Assembly (NCBI GenBank): GCA_033816765.1
Contig: CM066293.1
Coordinates: forward strand, 1,984,001-2,048,000
Direction of reading: 5' to 3'
DNA from: Nothopassalora personata
Lineage: Eukaryota; Ascomycota; Dothideomycetes; Mycosphaerellales; Mycosphaerellaceae
Length of the DNA: 64,000 nucleotides
Both the position numbers and the translations under genes were made by a program. A model generated the notes under the pieces. That model was not told where the DNA came from and did not search any database. It saw nothing but the letters and a program-made list of their open reading frames with translations. Position 1 is the first letter of the stretch; every line of letters starts with the position of its first letter. Positions 1 to 11,840 of the stretch are shown here, piece after piece.

Positions 1-1630
1 GTACCTAGTTTTATTATATCGACCAAAGCTAGTACCCTTCTTAGCTACGACTACGTAAGATATACCTTAGAGGACCTACTTAGCGTTTATCGGGCTCTAG
101 AAGCTACTTATGTCTACGTTATCGCTACTTCTATAAGTTACCCGATCGTAGCTAAAAGCTTAGACTAATTAATACTCTAGGTCTTCGAAGTAATAAGATA
201 TCTACATACGTAGGGGGCGTATCATAGAGCTATCTTATTGTATATAGTACGAATCTATAGAAGAAGTAGATAGGTGTTTTTAGGTAAGTACGATCGTTAT
301 CTAGCTATAAAGCTACTAATTCGCCTATAGGTAGTTACGAGATTAGTCTCGGTCCTACCGATGTATAAAGTGCTACTAGAGATCTTAAAGATCTTACTCT
401 TATGCTATTACGCGTAATAGAGGCCTTAGCGAGCCGTAGAAAATAGACCGCTAAGGACGTTCGCTCGTACCTTCTCGAAAACCGAGTATTCGGTCTCTCT
501 AACTCCGAAAGATAGAGTAACTCTTAATAGCTTATAGATTATGTAACTTAGCTATTAAGCTCCTTACGGCCGCCGTCTAAGAAACTTAGTAAACCGATAA
601 GGACTCGGAAGATAGTATATACACGTTATATAGCTAACTTAAGTATATAGTATAAGTATTTCTATAAAGCGGTCCTAGCTCCGTAAATCTTATTACCGAT
701 AGTCGAACTAGCATCGCTCGAGTACTTTCCGCTCTAGTAAGTAGCCGCTCCGTAATCTAGCCGCTTAATAAGGATTTAGCCGCTATAGTTTAATAGTACC
801 TATTACGCTTAGCGCTTCTATATAAGGATAATTCTAATAGCGGGGCTCGAAGGTAGATCGTTACTAGAGCGGCGGACAGTCTAGTAGAATAGGGGGATTA
901 TACTTAATCCGCGATTCCTACGCTACATCTTAAATATCGCTATATTCTCGCATTATGTAAGTATCTACGCTATCGATTCTACTAGTTATAGATTCGGACT
1001 TCTTTAGTAATACCTAATCCCGCGGAGGCGCTTTACCCCCTCTCTCGTAGCTAAATATACCCCCTTACATTTATAGTACTTACAACCCGTACGCTACACT
1101 ACCTATACCTTTAGGTTAGGGCTTTATTTTCAACGAGGGCCTTAGACTTCAATTTAATCCTCCCGACGACGGACAGTATAATATACTAGGAGTACTTAAG
1201 GCTAATTCTAAGATTAAGGCTACGGAAAGCGGTAACGTGCCTTCTTTTCACAATACTTATAATACAACTACTACATCGAGAATCGCACTAAGGTAGATGT
1301 TAAAGTTCGTTAAGACATAACGTGTTACATCTATACTATAGCTAACGTAAGCGTAGTATTAAGAGCCTTATAAGGGATCTTTAGTCTTAAGTACGGACGT
1401 TGTCTCTTTCGGTTAATACGTAATAGTAGCCTTTACGGTTAGAGATTAGCTACTTAAAAGGACAACTTATTATAGTCTAAAGTAATTAAAACATCCTAGC
1501 AACGCGTTACTATAAGCTATAGAAGTAGAATAAAGCTCTAAAGGAAAAGCATAATTTCCTTAAGCTAGACTTTACGAACCTTAACGCTCGCTAGGACGGC
1601 TTAAGCTAGACTAACGAAAGGTTAGTAGAG
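1..1630. other. RIP-saturated block, no intact gene
   Basis: CpA and TpG are rare, TpA is very frequent and CpG is retained, the pattern left by repeat-induced point mutation. Plus-strand frames stay coherent for tens of codons (for example about 1150-1300 and 1540-1630) before TAG/TAA. This suggests a once-coding repeat, but I cannot assign it to a family. Confidence 0.7.
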
Positions 1631-1635
1631 GTATA
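1631..1635. repeat. Target site duplication GTATA, left copy
   Basis: GTATA directly precedes the solo LTR and is repeated at 1984-1988 directly after it. A 5-bp duplication is usual for LTR integrases. Confidence 0.85.
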
Positions 1636-1789
1636 TGTTAGGAACCGCTGTACGTTATCACAACTCGGGCTTGGATCTTTGCAGGGATGTCTCAATCAGT
1701 TATGAAGGTAGTGGTTCCAAACAGTATATGGTGTATACTTAAAATGAGTTGAGCACGAGGCTCCTATCTACTCGTAAAGAAGCGTCGTC

Positions 1790-1795
1790 TATATA
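1790..1795 (-). promoter_or_regulatory. TATA box in solo LTR
   Basis: TATATA on the minus strand lies in the same context as the TATA box of the 316-bp LTRs. In both LTR types, 34 bp separate the end of the TATA box from the conserved GTGCTCAA segment (here 1756-1749) proposed as the RNA 5' end and self-primer. Confidence 0.6.
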
Positions 1796-1842
1796 GTGCC
1801 ATGTCTTGGCGTGATCTGTCCTGCTCTGCCCTGAGCGAGTCT

Positions 1843-1884
1843 GATCAACTGATCAAGAGTGATCAGGACCGATCAGTCCTGATC
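1843..1884. promoter_or_regulatory. Phased GATC cluster in U3 of the solo LTR
   Basis: GATC occurs at 1843, 1851, 1861, 1871 and 1881, a spacing of 8, 10, 10 and 10 bp. The last part is an inverted repeat with 9-bp arms (1861-1869 and 1876-1884) and a 6-bp spacer. The cluster lies upstream of the TATA box in LTR orientation and is absent from the 316-bp LTRs. It could be an array of factor-binding sites in U3; the factor is unknown. Confidence 0.4.
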
Positions 1885-1983
1885 GCTCTGTCACGTGACT
1901 CCCCGGGCATCCATGTCTGCAGCTTCGTCTGGTTTCCTGCTCCGTTGTCCAACCATTTGCACCGATAACACTGTTCCGTAACA

Positions 1984-1988
1984 GTATA
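1984..1988. repeat. Target site duplication GTATA, right copy
   Basis: Matches 1631-1635 exactly and fixes the outer boundary of the solo LTR at 1983. Confidence 0.85.
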
Positions 1989-4900
1989 AACTAACGGAGA
2001 ATACGACGCTATCTATCGCTATAGCTACGATGTTCTTAAATGTTATACAGCACTTAAGTCCGGCTTCCGAGAACTCCGTAGTATACATAATACCGTAGCT
2101 AATCTAGCCTATAATCTAGATCTAGAGAACGACGAGTTCGTAGCTCGGTTATAAGAGTTCCTCGGGCACGTATCTAAGGGTCTACGAGAGGTAGTAGAGT
2201 TCTTATATAAACGATTCCCCCTAGTACTAAGATTTAACGACGTTTAATCGCTACTTAGCTTAGAAGACTTAACTAAGGGAGGATAAAGCCTAAAAATGGT
2301 TTTGGTAACTAGGAACCTAATACCCGGAGGGTTACCTTAGGTATATATACATTCCGCTAGCGTAACGCATATATAATTACATCGGGGTATACTTATTAGC
2401 TTTATAGTAGACCTATTATAATATATAAACGCCCGCTTTAGTATATTCACTTCCCTATCGAACCTACTATAAGGGTATTACGGCCGATCTCGGATAATAA
2501 GTTCTTCTACGTCGCCGATTTCGAGGAGCATAGTCGAAACTATAGCGTATACTCTTTAGCGCTGTTCCCCTCTTACCGACATCTATCTATAACTCCCGGT
2601 CTATAATTGTGCAACTATAGCTTCTATTTAGCCTAAGAATTAACGTATTAACTACGAGGCGCGAGCGATAGCTACGTATACATAGCTACTTCTATATAAC
2701 TCCGCTATATTCGGGTCGAGGTGCCTACCGGATTTATATACATATAGCGGCTTATCGGCGTTAGTAAAGGAACGAGGTAGCCTAAAGGACGAAGCTACGT
2801 ACTAAGATCCACCTTAGGTCTTTTTAGAGGATGTCGTAATAGAGCTCTAAAGTTCCGTTATAGACCTTCCGTAAGAACGAAGATAGTCTAGCGTTACGTA
2901 GAACGGTAGATAGTAAAGTTTAGTAAATTAGCTCTACCTATATAACGAGTATCTAGTACCGCGCGTAGAAAGTACTCTTCTATTGTTTTAAGTTGCTACT
3001 TTTACGCCTATTGCATCTATACGCTTAGTACTTCTTATAATAGTGCAGTTCTATAGCCGAGCTGCCTCCTACGAGGACCGCGGTATCCCGAACCTATTTC
3101 CTATAATTAGATTTCCTATAAGGTTAGATCTTTCAACCCTATAAAAGGTCGCGGTACGAGCACGGTAGATCGTAGTAAGGATGTCTACTTAACGCTTTTC
3201 TATAATAGGTATCGTTACATTAATAATGCTAATGTTAAATTCTATAACTATAACGTTCGGCTACTCTATACCGTACATAACTAATCCTATATAGACTATC
3301 TAAGTAGGAGATGTAGTAGACTTCGTGTTAGTAGCATTTACCTACATCGTCTATATATAGAAGCTAATTAATATAGTATTTTTAAAGCGGATGCGTTATA
3401 TAAGTTACGATTATCGTTCTCTAATAACAAAATTCTCCTAATTTTACTAGTAGCGAACATAAGCTACTATGCCGGAGACTATATCGCTAGCCTACGTATA
3501 CTACGTTACATTAACGATATAATCGTGTCGTTCTAGTAGTAAGTCCTACTAATAATAACGGCCGCTATAGTACCGCTAATATCCTTATTCTAGGTAGTAT
3601 TAGGACTAATTATCGACTTTATGTAGCCTAATAGTAGTAACTAGTAGCTATTACAATCCCCGCAAATCCGGACATAAGAGAACTAGTATAAAGCTTAGAA
3701 TAAAATGCTTAAATGCGTAGGGACTATAACGGGGCTAGGTAAAACGAGACGACATTAGAGCGGCGGATAGGCTTTCCGAAATCCTAGGGACCGGCGGTCC
3801 GTCTAAGGAATCGATCGCTAAACCTAGATCGCGCTTTAGGTCGTAGAGCGGGTAGTCCCTCCTCGTTCTAAGGATAGATATAGCTTACTATAGATGTTAA
3901 ATAATACCTTAGAGTATATCTCTCTCCCGCGCGATAACTTAGATATAGGATAATATAAGAGATTTCCTAGCGGAGTAGGTCTAATGTAATTATGCTAAAA
4001 TTAGCGAGCGACTCGAAAGAATGGGGGATGCTTTAAATCTACTACTATTACGCTATAACGAGGGCGGAGACCGTAAGACGAGCGTTTCTAAGAAGACTAG
4101 GCTCTACCGTAAGATAGCATTTATATACCTTAAGAAGGCTCTTTACGATATCTCTTAAGACAAATCTAAAGGTAAGTAGAATTAGGAACGTATAAAGGCG
4201 TTACGACTAAAACGGGAGTAACCTTAGCTTACCTTAAACGTTTTACGGAGCGTGCTATAACCGAGTTTAGATAGCTCTAACTAGCGTAGAAGAGGGAGCT
4301 AGGAAGGACTCTCTCTATTTTACCTAACCGTCTAGAGCGGAACTATCGTATATAGTAGCCTAGGCGACATAGCGGTAGCACTTTCTCTCCTTAAATTCTA
4401 GACTTCCGCTTCCTAGTTATAAGGACCGAGATACTAAGATCCGGCCCGTGAAGATTATAGGAGGCCGGCTCTTAAATATATATAACTGTAGTAACTAATA
4501 ATTATACTACTATATTTAACCTTATTATATCTTCTAAGGTCTTCTCTCGCCCGCAAAGAGTCGGTCTCTTTGATCAGCTACTCGCTCGTATCGACTTAAG
4601 CTATTCCTATTATTAATCTAGCTAGGGAGTACTAGTACTATACTCCTCGATAGAAATTAGACATTACTCCTATACTACTAAGAGCGTGTCGTTAAGTGTA
4701 CTTAGAAGCTCTCTAGACCCTTTACGGACTTAACACCTTTATTATAACTGTAAATATTACCTTAGACTCTACGGTTTAGTAGCTAGATATGTAGAGAGCT
4801 ATCGGTTTACTAAACCTAGCGCCGGACTTCAATCCTCTAGAAAGGCCTAATATAGTCTATATTACGGATCGACCCTAGTATAAACATCCTAATATACTAC

Positions 4901-7064
4901 TTATTAAGCGGGTAGAGGTTAAGGTACGGCGAATAGTACTATAGGCACTAAAGGAGCTAGAACGACGGTGTTACAATGCGCTATATAACATTTATCTTAC
5001 TTTTATAGAGTATAAGGACCTCGATATGTTTATTCTAACGACCGAAGAGTAGACCTTAGAGTATGTAGTCTATACCTCTCGGGACCTATTAGTAGTATAA
5101 TAGATGTATACGACGTTAAGACACTATTAGGAGTAGTATATCGAAAGGGCTATCCTTATAGCTACGCGGTAGCGGGGCAGTTTCTAGATAGATAGCGCAT
5201 CTATAAGGAAGTATATCGATATACGAGCTACTTATTAGTTACGATTGCGGCGAGTAGCCGACGCGGAGTAGCGGAACGAACCTCGCGATAACGATATATA
5301 GGATCTACCTAGGCGGTTCTAGTGTATAGGTTAGTTAGCCTTAAGGAAGTAGCCTATAGTAATAGCGCTATCGAATACCTATAATAACTACACTTTAGCT
5401 TAGGTTAACACTCTCGCTCGTATCCCTTTACTCTATTCGCGGGCGTTTACTCGACCGAGGGGACGCTTCTACCGGGCTTAGAGTACTAAGGTAGCTATCT
5501 AGTACGTGCTTCTTCTAGTTATAGTTTACGAATTTATTAAGACGCGGTCGCGACGACCTTCTCTTTATTATAGGCGTAGCTATAGTCTCGTAATCGCTAT
5601 TAATTGTAATTAGCACGGGAGATTATACGGTACTCTTATCTATAGACAAACAATACTTAGACTTTATAGAGTTCCTTCTACCCTTAGGATATGCCGTACC
5701 TAGCGCTAATAGTCGGCCGGGTCCTATTATTATTATCGTCGAAGTAGAATAAGCTCGTAGTACAATTAAGTCGACGGAAATCTTATTAAGCGTAGCTACT
5801 AAACGAGGTCTAGCGCTAAGGGCGTACGTCGATCGGTTGTTCTCGTTAAGCATAGCTACTAGCCGGGCGTAGTTAGTAGCGAAGGTTAACGCATAATTCA
5901 CCGCCCTACTCGCCGGAGTAAGGACCTAGTCCGTAGCCTATATACCTAGTAGACTACTATAGTCTTCGCTATACTAGGTAACTAAATGTAAGATGCATTC
6001 TAAGGCATGCCGATAGGTAGGGACGGAGTTAAGCCTTTCAAAGTTAAGCTATTTACCGATGTTATCTAGGGAGCTACGGAGTAGCTCGAAAATATATCTC
6101 GCTCGTACGGATTGTACTACGAACCTTTACTCGGCGGATTAACTCGGGAGAGTAGGGTACATAGCCGCTACTACCTCTAGTATCTCTATTATGCCTTCTT
6201 AATGTTCCTACATGTCTTTATCCGTATATATGTATAACGTTATCTTTAAATGTAGTATCTACGCGACGGCGAAGAGATAGCTTTATACTAGACCGGTAGA
6301 AACGAACTATATTAATTTACAATCTAAGAAGCGGCGAAGTCCGGACTATAGTATATTAATCGGGCCGTACGTAAGATAATAGTTCGGACGTAGATTTCGT
6401 AGTGCCTCCGTCGTAACGCTTAGGCTACTAAGCGCTAAGAACGAAAGCTTAAAGTGTACCCTACGACTCCTTTAAAGCATAGAAAAGACTACGGTCTCTT
6501 TAGTACTAAGCGATTCTATAAACGATAGATCGTCGCTTCTACTTTAATACGTATAAATCGGGCTAATAATATCTATACCCTTAGCTACGACTTCTAGATA
6601 TTAGATATCCGTAGTTAGCTCTCTTAGCTATTTATCGAACGTATTTAATAGCGGGACCTTTAGTAAGTCTTAGGACTCGGCGGGAGACGTAGATAATAGC
6701 GTAATAGAGTCTAGCTATATAGAACGATAGCTCTATAGAGTGCTAAAGTCGAGCTCTTTATAGCTTTCGGGTACTATAGTCGACACTATCGGACGCGCGG
6801 AAACGTCCGGTATACTATAAGCTACGGCCGAAGTCGTATAAGTAGCTATTTTACTAGAGTCTAAAGACGATTAGGTTATGCCTTAGGAGTAAGTCTCGGC
6901 GCGGGTAGATAGGTAAAAGAGAGATCTAGGAGCGATAGCGCTAATTAAGGGAGTAGGAAGGGCGAGGCCTATATAGCTACTAGTAAGTAGATTAAGCCTC
7001 GGACCCGTTCGGGGCTTAAAATACTATTACTATCGCTTATATTATTCTAGGGGGCGCCGATAGG

Positions 7065-7380
7065 TCCTATATCCTCGTACTCAAAGCGAGGGGACTTGGG
7101 GCGCCGCGATAGCTAACGGTTATTGTAGGGAATATCCTATGCCCTCTCGCTCGAAGCGAAGAGACTTAGGAGACCGTAAGAGCTAACGGTTATAGTAGGG
7201 AATGTCCTACGCCTCGTGCTCGAAGCGAAGAGACTCGGGAGGCCGTAAGGGCTAACGATTATAATAGGGAATGTCCTATACCTCGTACTCGAAGTAAGGA
7301 GACTCGACGCTAGGATCTATTCCTATTATAAGCGCGAGTTAATATAGGAGACTATAAGAGCTAACGCCTTAGGGTAGGGG
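7065..7380. repeat. 70-bp minisatellite, about 4.5 units
   Basis: Imperfect tandem units start at 7065, 7135, 7205 and 7274, followed by a more degenerate copy from about 7320. Each unit begins TCCTA and holds the motifs GAAGCGAAGAGACT and GCTAACGGTTAT with small variation. The period (69-70 bp) is not a multiple of three, so the array is unlikely to be coding. Units differ mostly by C/T and G/A changes, as RIP would produce. Confidence 0.8.
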
Positions 7381-7909
7381 GTATAGTTACTTTGCTATAC
7401 TATAGATAGATCCTATAGTGCCTACGATAGGGGCGTAATAATAGAGGAGCCTACGCGAGCTAACTATTCTACCTCGGGACGGTTCTAAGTCCTACACGAC
7501 GCTTCTAAGGCGTTCACTAGAGCCGATATCTTCGACTAGGAAGGATGTAAACCGTAGAAAGTCCTCTAGATGCGGTAGAGGTTAGTAGAGTACCGGGATG
7601 CATGCCTACTAAGCGATAGGCCTTAGCGTTCTTCTAAGCATATAATAGCTAGTATAGCCCTTTACCGCCTTTAATAAACTATAAAGGAGTCGTTTCCCCG
7701 TCTTACTATTCTTTCTCGTACTCTATATTATTAACTTTATTTAATAGACCGAGTCGAGCTATTATTAAATCGTTACTTATACTCTACCTATATTAGGCCG
7801 GTGTCATAAGAGTATAGCGATAGCCCCGTCCTTAGTAATTAGCTCCGCTTCGAACGTAGGCTTTATAAATTAACAAGACTCGGATACTACCGAAGTCGCT
7901 AGTCCTAAG

Positions 7910-8960
7910 ATGTCTCGCTAGAATAACGGAGGACCTAAACGAGATTATAGTTCCTACCCTCTATTACTCGAGAAAGTAATCTTCGAGTTTAATAGTCTAC
8001 GTAGTATCGCTAATCCGACTATATACTCGAACTATAAAACCGCGCTAACCTTATTCCTACGTCTAATTACTAGGACTACTATTATTAGTCCAACATTTAG
8101 CTTATAGCTAGCGCATCTTATTAAAGTAGCCGTGCGCGATTTCGTAGCGCCGGATATAACTAGATATCTCGCAAATTATACGATGTTACTCTCGTTATCC
8201 TTAGTAGCTTAGGTCTTATATAGTAGTAAAGCCATATGTCTATATACTAAGGACGACATATAGAAAGACGAGATCGGGAAGTAAGAGCTAAGCTAGATTC
8301 TCTTATTAGCTTACCTAGCTCTTTCGGAAGCAACTAGGTACGATGTATAAGTCTAGCGGGCCGCTACGCTCTTCGGGAGCCTAGAGGTCCTAATAAAGGA
8401 TCTCTAACTACGTATCTACGTAAAGACCTAGAATTAGAAGGTACGGCGCGTAGTATAATGTATCTAAGCATTAATGTCGTATATAAAAAGGCATCCTAAG
8501 GAGCTCGGTTAGGCCTAGGAGGTCCTCTTACATCCTCTCCTACGAGTGTAGCTTATAAAGTCTCTAGCGCTAGCGGTTCTAGGCTAGATAGCGATCTTAG
8601 ATAGGGATAATAGATCGACCTATAACTAGGGGCGACAATCTAAGTTAGGAGAGCGTCGTTATATACGGGCATCGTCTAAAGATATATTGGGACCTATCGC
8701 TAGAAGATAGAGCTAACTATCCTACTAGTAATATTAGACTACCTTAGCAACGACTAGTATAGGGCGTCGCCTTAGTAGCTAGTCTTACCGGATCCGAAAC
8801 ATAATACCCCTATAACTACGAGAATGTCTAGACGTTTAATTAAACGTTCGTAGGAGGAGGTCTTAGCTTCCGAGACCTTAGAAGAGTAGTTCCCGTCGAA
8901 GAGACTCCGTAAAAGGAGAGTAACTCGTAGTAAGGGAGGTGTATAGCCTATAACCGAGTA
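7910..8960 (+). pseudogene. Unidentified RIP-damaged reading frame
   Basis: An ATG at 7910 opens a plus-strand frame that stays coherent for several hundred bases, with interruptions mainly TAG or TAA, as expected when CAG, CAA or TGG codons are hit by RIP. The first residues read MSR, stop, NNGGPKRDYSSYPLLLEK; a leucine-rich section follows. I do not recognise a family. The relic runs up to the left end of the degraded gypsy element at 8969, so it may have been truncated by that insertion. It could also be part of an older transposon. Confidence 0.3.
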
Positions 8961-8968
8961 ACTAGTAA

Positions 8969-9336
8969 TGTCTACTAACTACCCTATGTAGGCCTGTCCG
9001 AGTTGTAGTGGTATAGAGCGGTGCTTACGTAAGTAGGGGTATTTACCGGTCCCGGGACTAGGAAATCAGGTCACGTGACGAGTAGCGCAGTAGCTAGATA
9101 AAACAAGAGGATTAGTAGACCTAAACCCCTATGCCCTCTACTCGAGAGGTATAAATTGAATTGTTGCCTTAATGCTACACTTACAATGCTTAACTACGTA
9201 GTATATATCTTAACAGCTATACTAGGTCCTACTAGCTTACCTAAATGTCTAATTAAACCTAAATGAAATTAGGGCAAGTTGGACCTAAGGGACCCCCTCT
9301 AAACCTAAGGTTAACGTAACCTATTAGTCGTTAATA
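8969..9336 (-). repeat. 3' LTR of degraded gypsy element
   Basis: Homologous to 32041-32411 and 59690-60058. It begins TGTCTACT on the plus strand and ends near GTTAATA, probably a RIP-changed CA end. It contains a decayed version of the 26-bp palindrome (9041-9066) and a GTCACGTGAC site (9070-9079). Confidence 0.85.
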
Positions 9337-9338
9337 TA

Positions 9339-9347
9339 TCCTCCCCT
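9339..9347 (-). other. Polypurine tract of degraded gypsy element
   Basis: Reads AGGGGAGGA on the minus strand, directly inside the left LTR; the second copy has an even longer G run at the same place. This is the expected position of the plus-strand primer and shows that the left LTR is the 3' LTR. Confidence 0.7.
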
Positions 9348-9827
9348 ATTACGAACCTGTCCTTAGGTTCTAAAGCAGTAAGCCCGGGCACTATAGGTAG
9401 CTTAGTGAGTTACTATAAGCTAAGGTAGTCTTATAGTAGTATAGTAGCTTACCCTACTATTTAGCTTAACATATAAGATGTTAGGCAATCCTAGGGCCTA
9501 CTAGCGACAGTTTATAAAGGTCGAAAGGATTTCTTTAATAGAGACCGTAATAGTAACGTTAATAATCCGCGACTTGCGCCCGTTGTACTACGTTAACGTA
9601 TACTACGAAACTGGCGAGGGATTAGGCAGCTATATTAACATTAACCGAACGGCTAGATAGTCGAATAATGTGAACGCTATTTATAAGACAAGTGAGTATT
9701 AGTACTAGTAACCTAATAAATCCAAAGACGAGTCTATCGCGTAGCTAGAAAGTGAGTTAAGGGAAGATAAGTAACTATAAGAAACAAGTAAGATCTAAGG
9801 ACTAGAAGCACCCGTACCCGAAGCATT

Positions 9828-9908
9828 AACTAGAATTAGAACTAGAGTTATAACTAGAATTAGAACTAGAGTTATAACTAGAATTAGAACTAGAATTATA
9901 ACTAGAAA
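9828..9908. repeat. 12-bp microsatellite (AACTAGAATTAG type)
   Basis: Six to seven tandem units of 12 bp, alternating AACTAGAATTAG and AACTAGAGTTAT, so a 24-bp higher-order period is visible. The same site in the second element copy (about 60548-60633) carries a different array. Confidence 0.8.
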
Positions 9909-11574
9909 CTAGGAGCCTATAAACCCGCACTAACTACTTAGTTCCACTTATTCTTATATAACTCCTTTTTCTAGACCTACTCGTTGTCGTAGCTAACACT
10001 AGTCTTACTAGACGCGTCCCTAAGTAGCTAGCTAGTGAAGTTCCTATAGTAGTTGCGGAAGAAGCTCTTATTACGCCCTTCGCTTATAAAGTACATCTAC
10101 TCGAGAGTAGTAACTAAGCTAAGCTACTTATTAATCAATTTTATAGCTCGGACACGCTAATTATGCATCTTCTTATAGAAGAGCTCCGAGTCTAGGCGGA
10201 CCGTAGCATTAAGCTACCTTCTAGCATTAAGGATAACTTCGTTATCGTTCTAAGACTTTAAACCCGCTAGGGCATCGGACAGAGGGCTAATGCTACTAAG
10301 GTATACGGCCGTAGGAAAAGGATAGCCGGATACTAAGCGTCGATACTTAAACCCTATAGCGCTCTTACTTAGCGTCTTAAAGTCACGATAGAGGTCTATC
10401 ACCTAGTGCATGCTCTAGCTTCTCTAGAGTTTAAGATAGTCATCGTCGCGGATCTCGATAAAGTAAGGGTTAATCTAACGTAGCGTCTTCTTATGTGCGG
10501 CCTGCCTTATTAGAACGCCTATAGTAGTTACCCGCATTTACCTAGCGCTTAGGTCCTCTCTAAACTAGCTAATGCTGTTCTTACTTAGGTAATTCTAAAC
10601 CCTAACCGAGAAGAAACGCTTAAATCGGCCGTCTTCTATGCAGTCGTTAATCCGGTACTACTAGATAAACTCTACAGCATTCCCTTACTTATAAAAACCG
10701 TATAAAAACTCCGGCCTACTAGTGCCCTCTAAGTTAAGAGAGTATAGCATGTGAAGCCGGTTATAAGTCTAGTAGTTTTCAATTTCGAGGTTTAAGTCGA
10801 CCCTAGTATACTGCACTATAGCGTTCGCATTACCCCCCTAATAAGCCCTATTAAAGCTAAAAATCGTAGGCCTAGGGAAGGAGATAAACCGAGTGTAGTG
10901 TTAAGGGTATAGCGCTACTTATAAGAGCTATAGCCCGGGGTCTTATCGCATAATCTGTTAGCTTAGAGAATACTACATGTTCTAGTAGACGCCGCCGTTG
11001 CTAACCTTATTCAATTCTCGTAGGTACTATCGGTATACGTCGAATTCTTAACTCATTATCTCTCTAACTATTTTAACCCGCGGCGCTAGTTTAGCGTTAT
11101 TATACTAGTATAGCATGTTTCTATTAATGTAGGTACCGGTACTATTAAGATCGGCTTAGTCGGCTTTATTAATGCTAAATTTGTCGAGGATCTAGTTATA
11201 GTTAGTATACGTAACGATACTACTCGTAGTGCCGACTTTGCCTCGAATACGGAGGTAGCTAAGCGGGTTAATAGTCTTCTAACTACGCTTGTTAGGGCGA
11301 AACCACGACCTATTCTTTACCTTAATAGCTAAAAAACTCTTGCCTTTAAAGAGCTAGTCTTAGACCTTAAGCGCACGCTTATATAGGGTATTAGCGGTAA
11401 TACCGGGATTCGTAACGAAGTGGAGGGCCTTATAGTAGAAATCTCGAATATACTAATTGCATATTATAGCGCTAACCTTACTATCCCTCTTAAGAACCTC
11501 CGAGACAGCATATTCGAGCATCTTAAGGCCTTAAACCGGTCTTACGAATCTTGCCGACGATAGGAAATAAGACA

Positions 11575-11579
11575 TTAAG
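11575..11579. repeat. Target site duplication TTAAG, left copy
   Basis: TTAAG directly before the left copia LTR, repeated at 17194-17198. Confidence 0.9.
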
Positions 11580-11826
11580 TGTTAAGTTAAGACCTAACAG
11601 GATACGTAGTTAGTAGCGGAGTGGAGTAAGAGATCAATCTTCAACTAGCTAATAGCCACAGGGCATGTAGCAATATATTAGGAACTAATGTGTTGATTGT
11701 GTTAGATGTCTATCTAAGCTAAAGGGGAGAGAAGGTGTCTTCCGATAAGCTAAGTCATCGTGGATGCCTTAGGCTATTAGATTACAACCTAACTGTTAGC
11801 TCCCCTTAAGATGCTACATCTTAACA
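11580..11826 (-). repeat. 3' LTR of copia element
   Basis: 247 bp, begins TGTTAAG and ends CTTAACA. It differs from the right LTR at ten positions, all of them CA or TG in one copy and TA in the other. Confidence 0.92.
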
Positions 11827-11840
11827 CTCCCACTTATCTT

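Larger units (their letters stand above)
1636..1983 (-). mobile_element. Solo LTR, young, related to the gag-only element
   Basis: This is a 348-bp LTR in reverse orientation. On the minus strand it begins TGTTACGG and ends CCTAACA, like the 316-bp LTRs at 43462 and 45518. It shares with them the roughly 240 bp containing the TATA box, R-like segment and 3' end, but its U3 is different. It has abundant CpA/TpG and so no RIP, unlike the DNA on both sides. Perfect 5-bp repeats (GTATA) flank it. No internal region or second LTR is nearby, so it probably arose by LTR-LTR recombination of a relative of the 43462 element. Confidence 0.9.
1989..8963. other. RIP-saturated block with unidentified relic frames
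   Basis: TpA is very frequent and CpA/TpG are scarce throughout. Coherent plus-strand stretches broken mainly by TAG/TAA occur at about 1989-2286 (continuing the frame interrupted by the solo LTR), 3960-4220, 4860-5600 and from 7910. None shows a motif I can name. The minus-strand open stretch at 5623-5901 is isolated and unsupported. The block also holds a 70-bp minisatellite at 7065-7380. Confidence 0.65.

Noticed and set aside
1891..2088. 65-codon minus-strand frame
   Set aside because: It crosses the solo LTR boundary and target duplication into RIP-saturated DNA; no motif supports it.
5623..5901. 92-codon minus-strand frame
   Set aside because: RIP-shifted DNA gives open stretches by chance because CTA and TTA replace stops on the other strand; no domain or neighbours support it.
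9828..9908. Possible CRISPR-like array
   Set aside because: Continuous 12-bp microsatellite without spacers, in eukaryotic transposon DNA.
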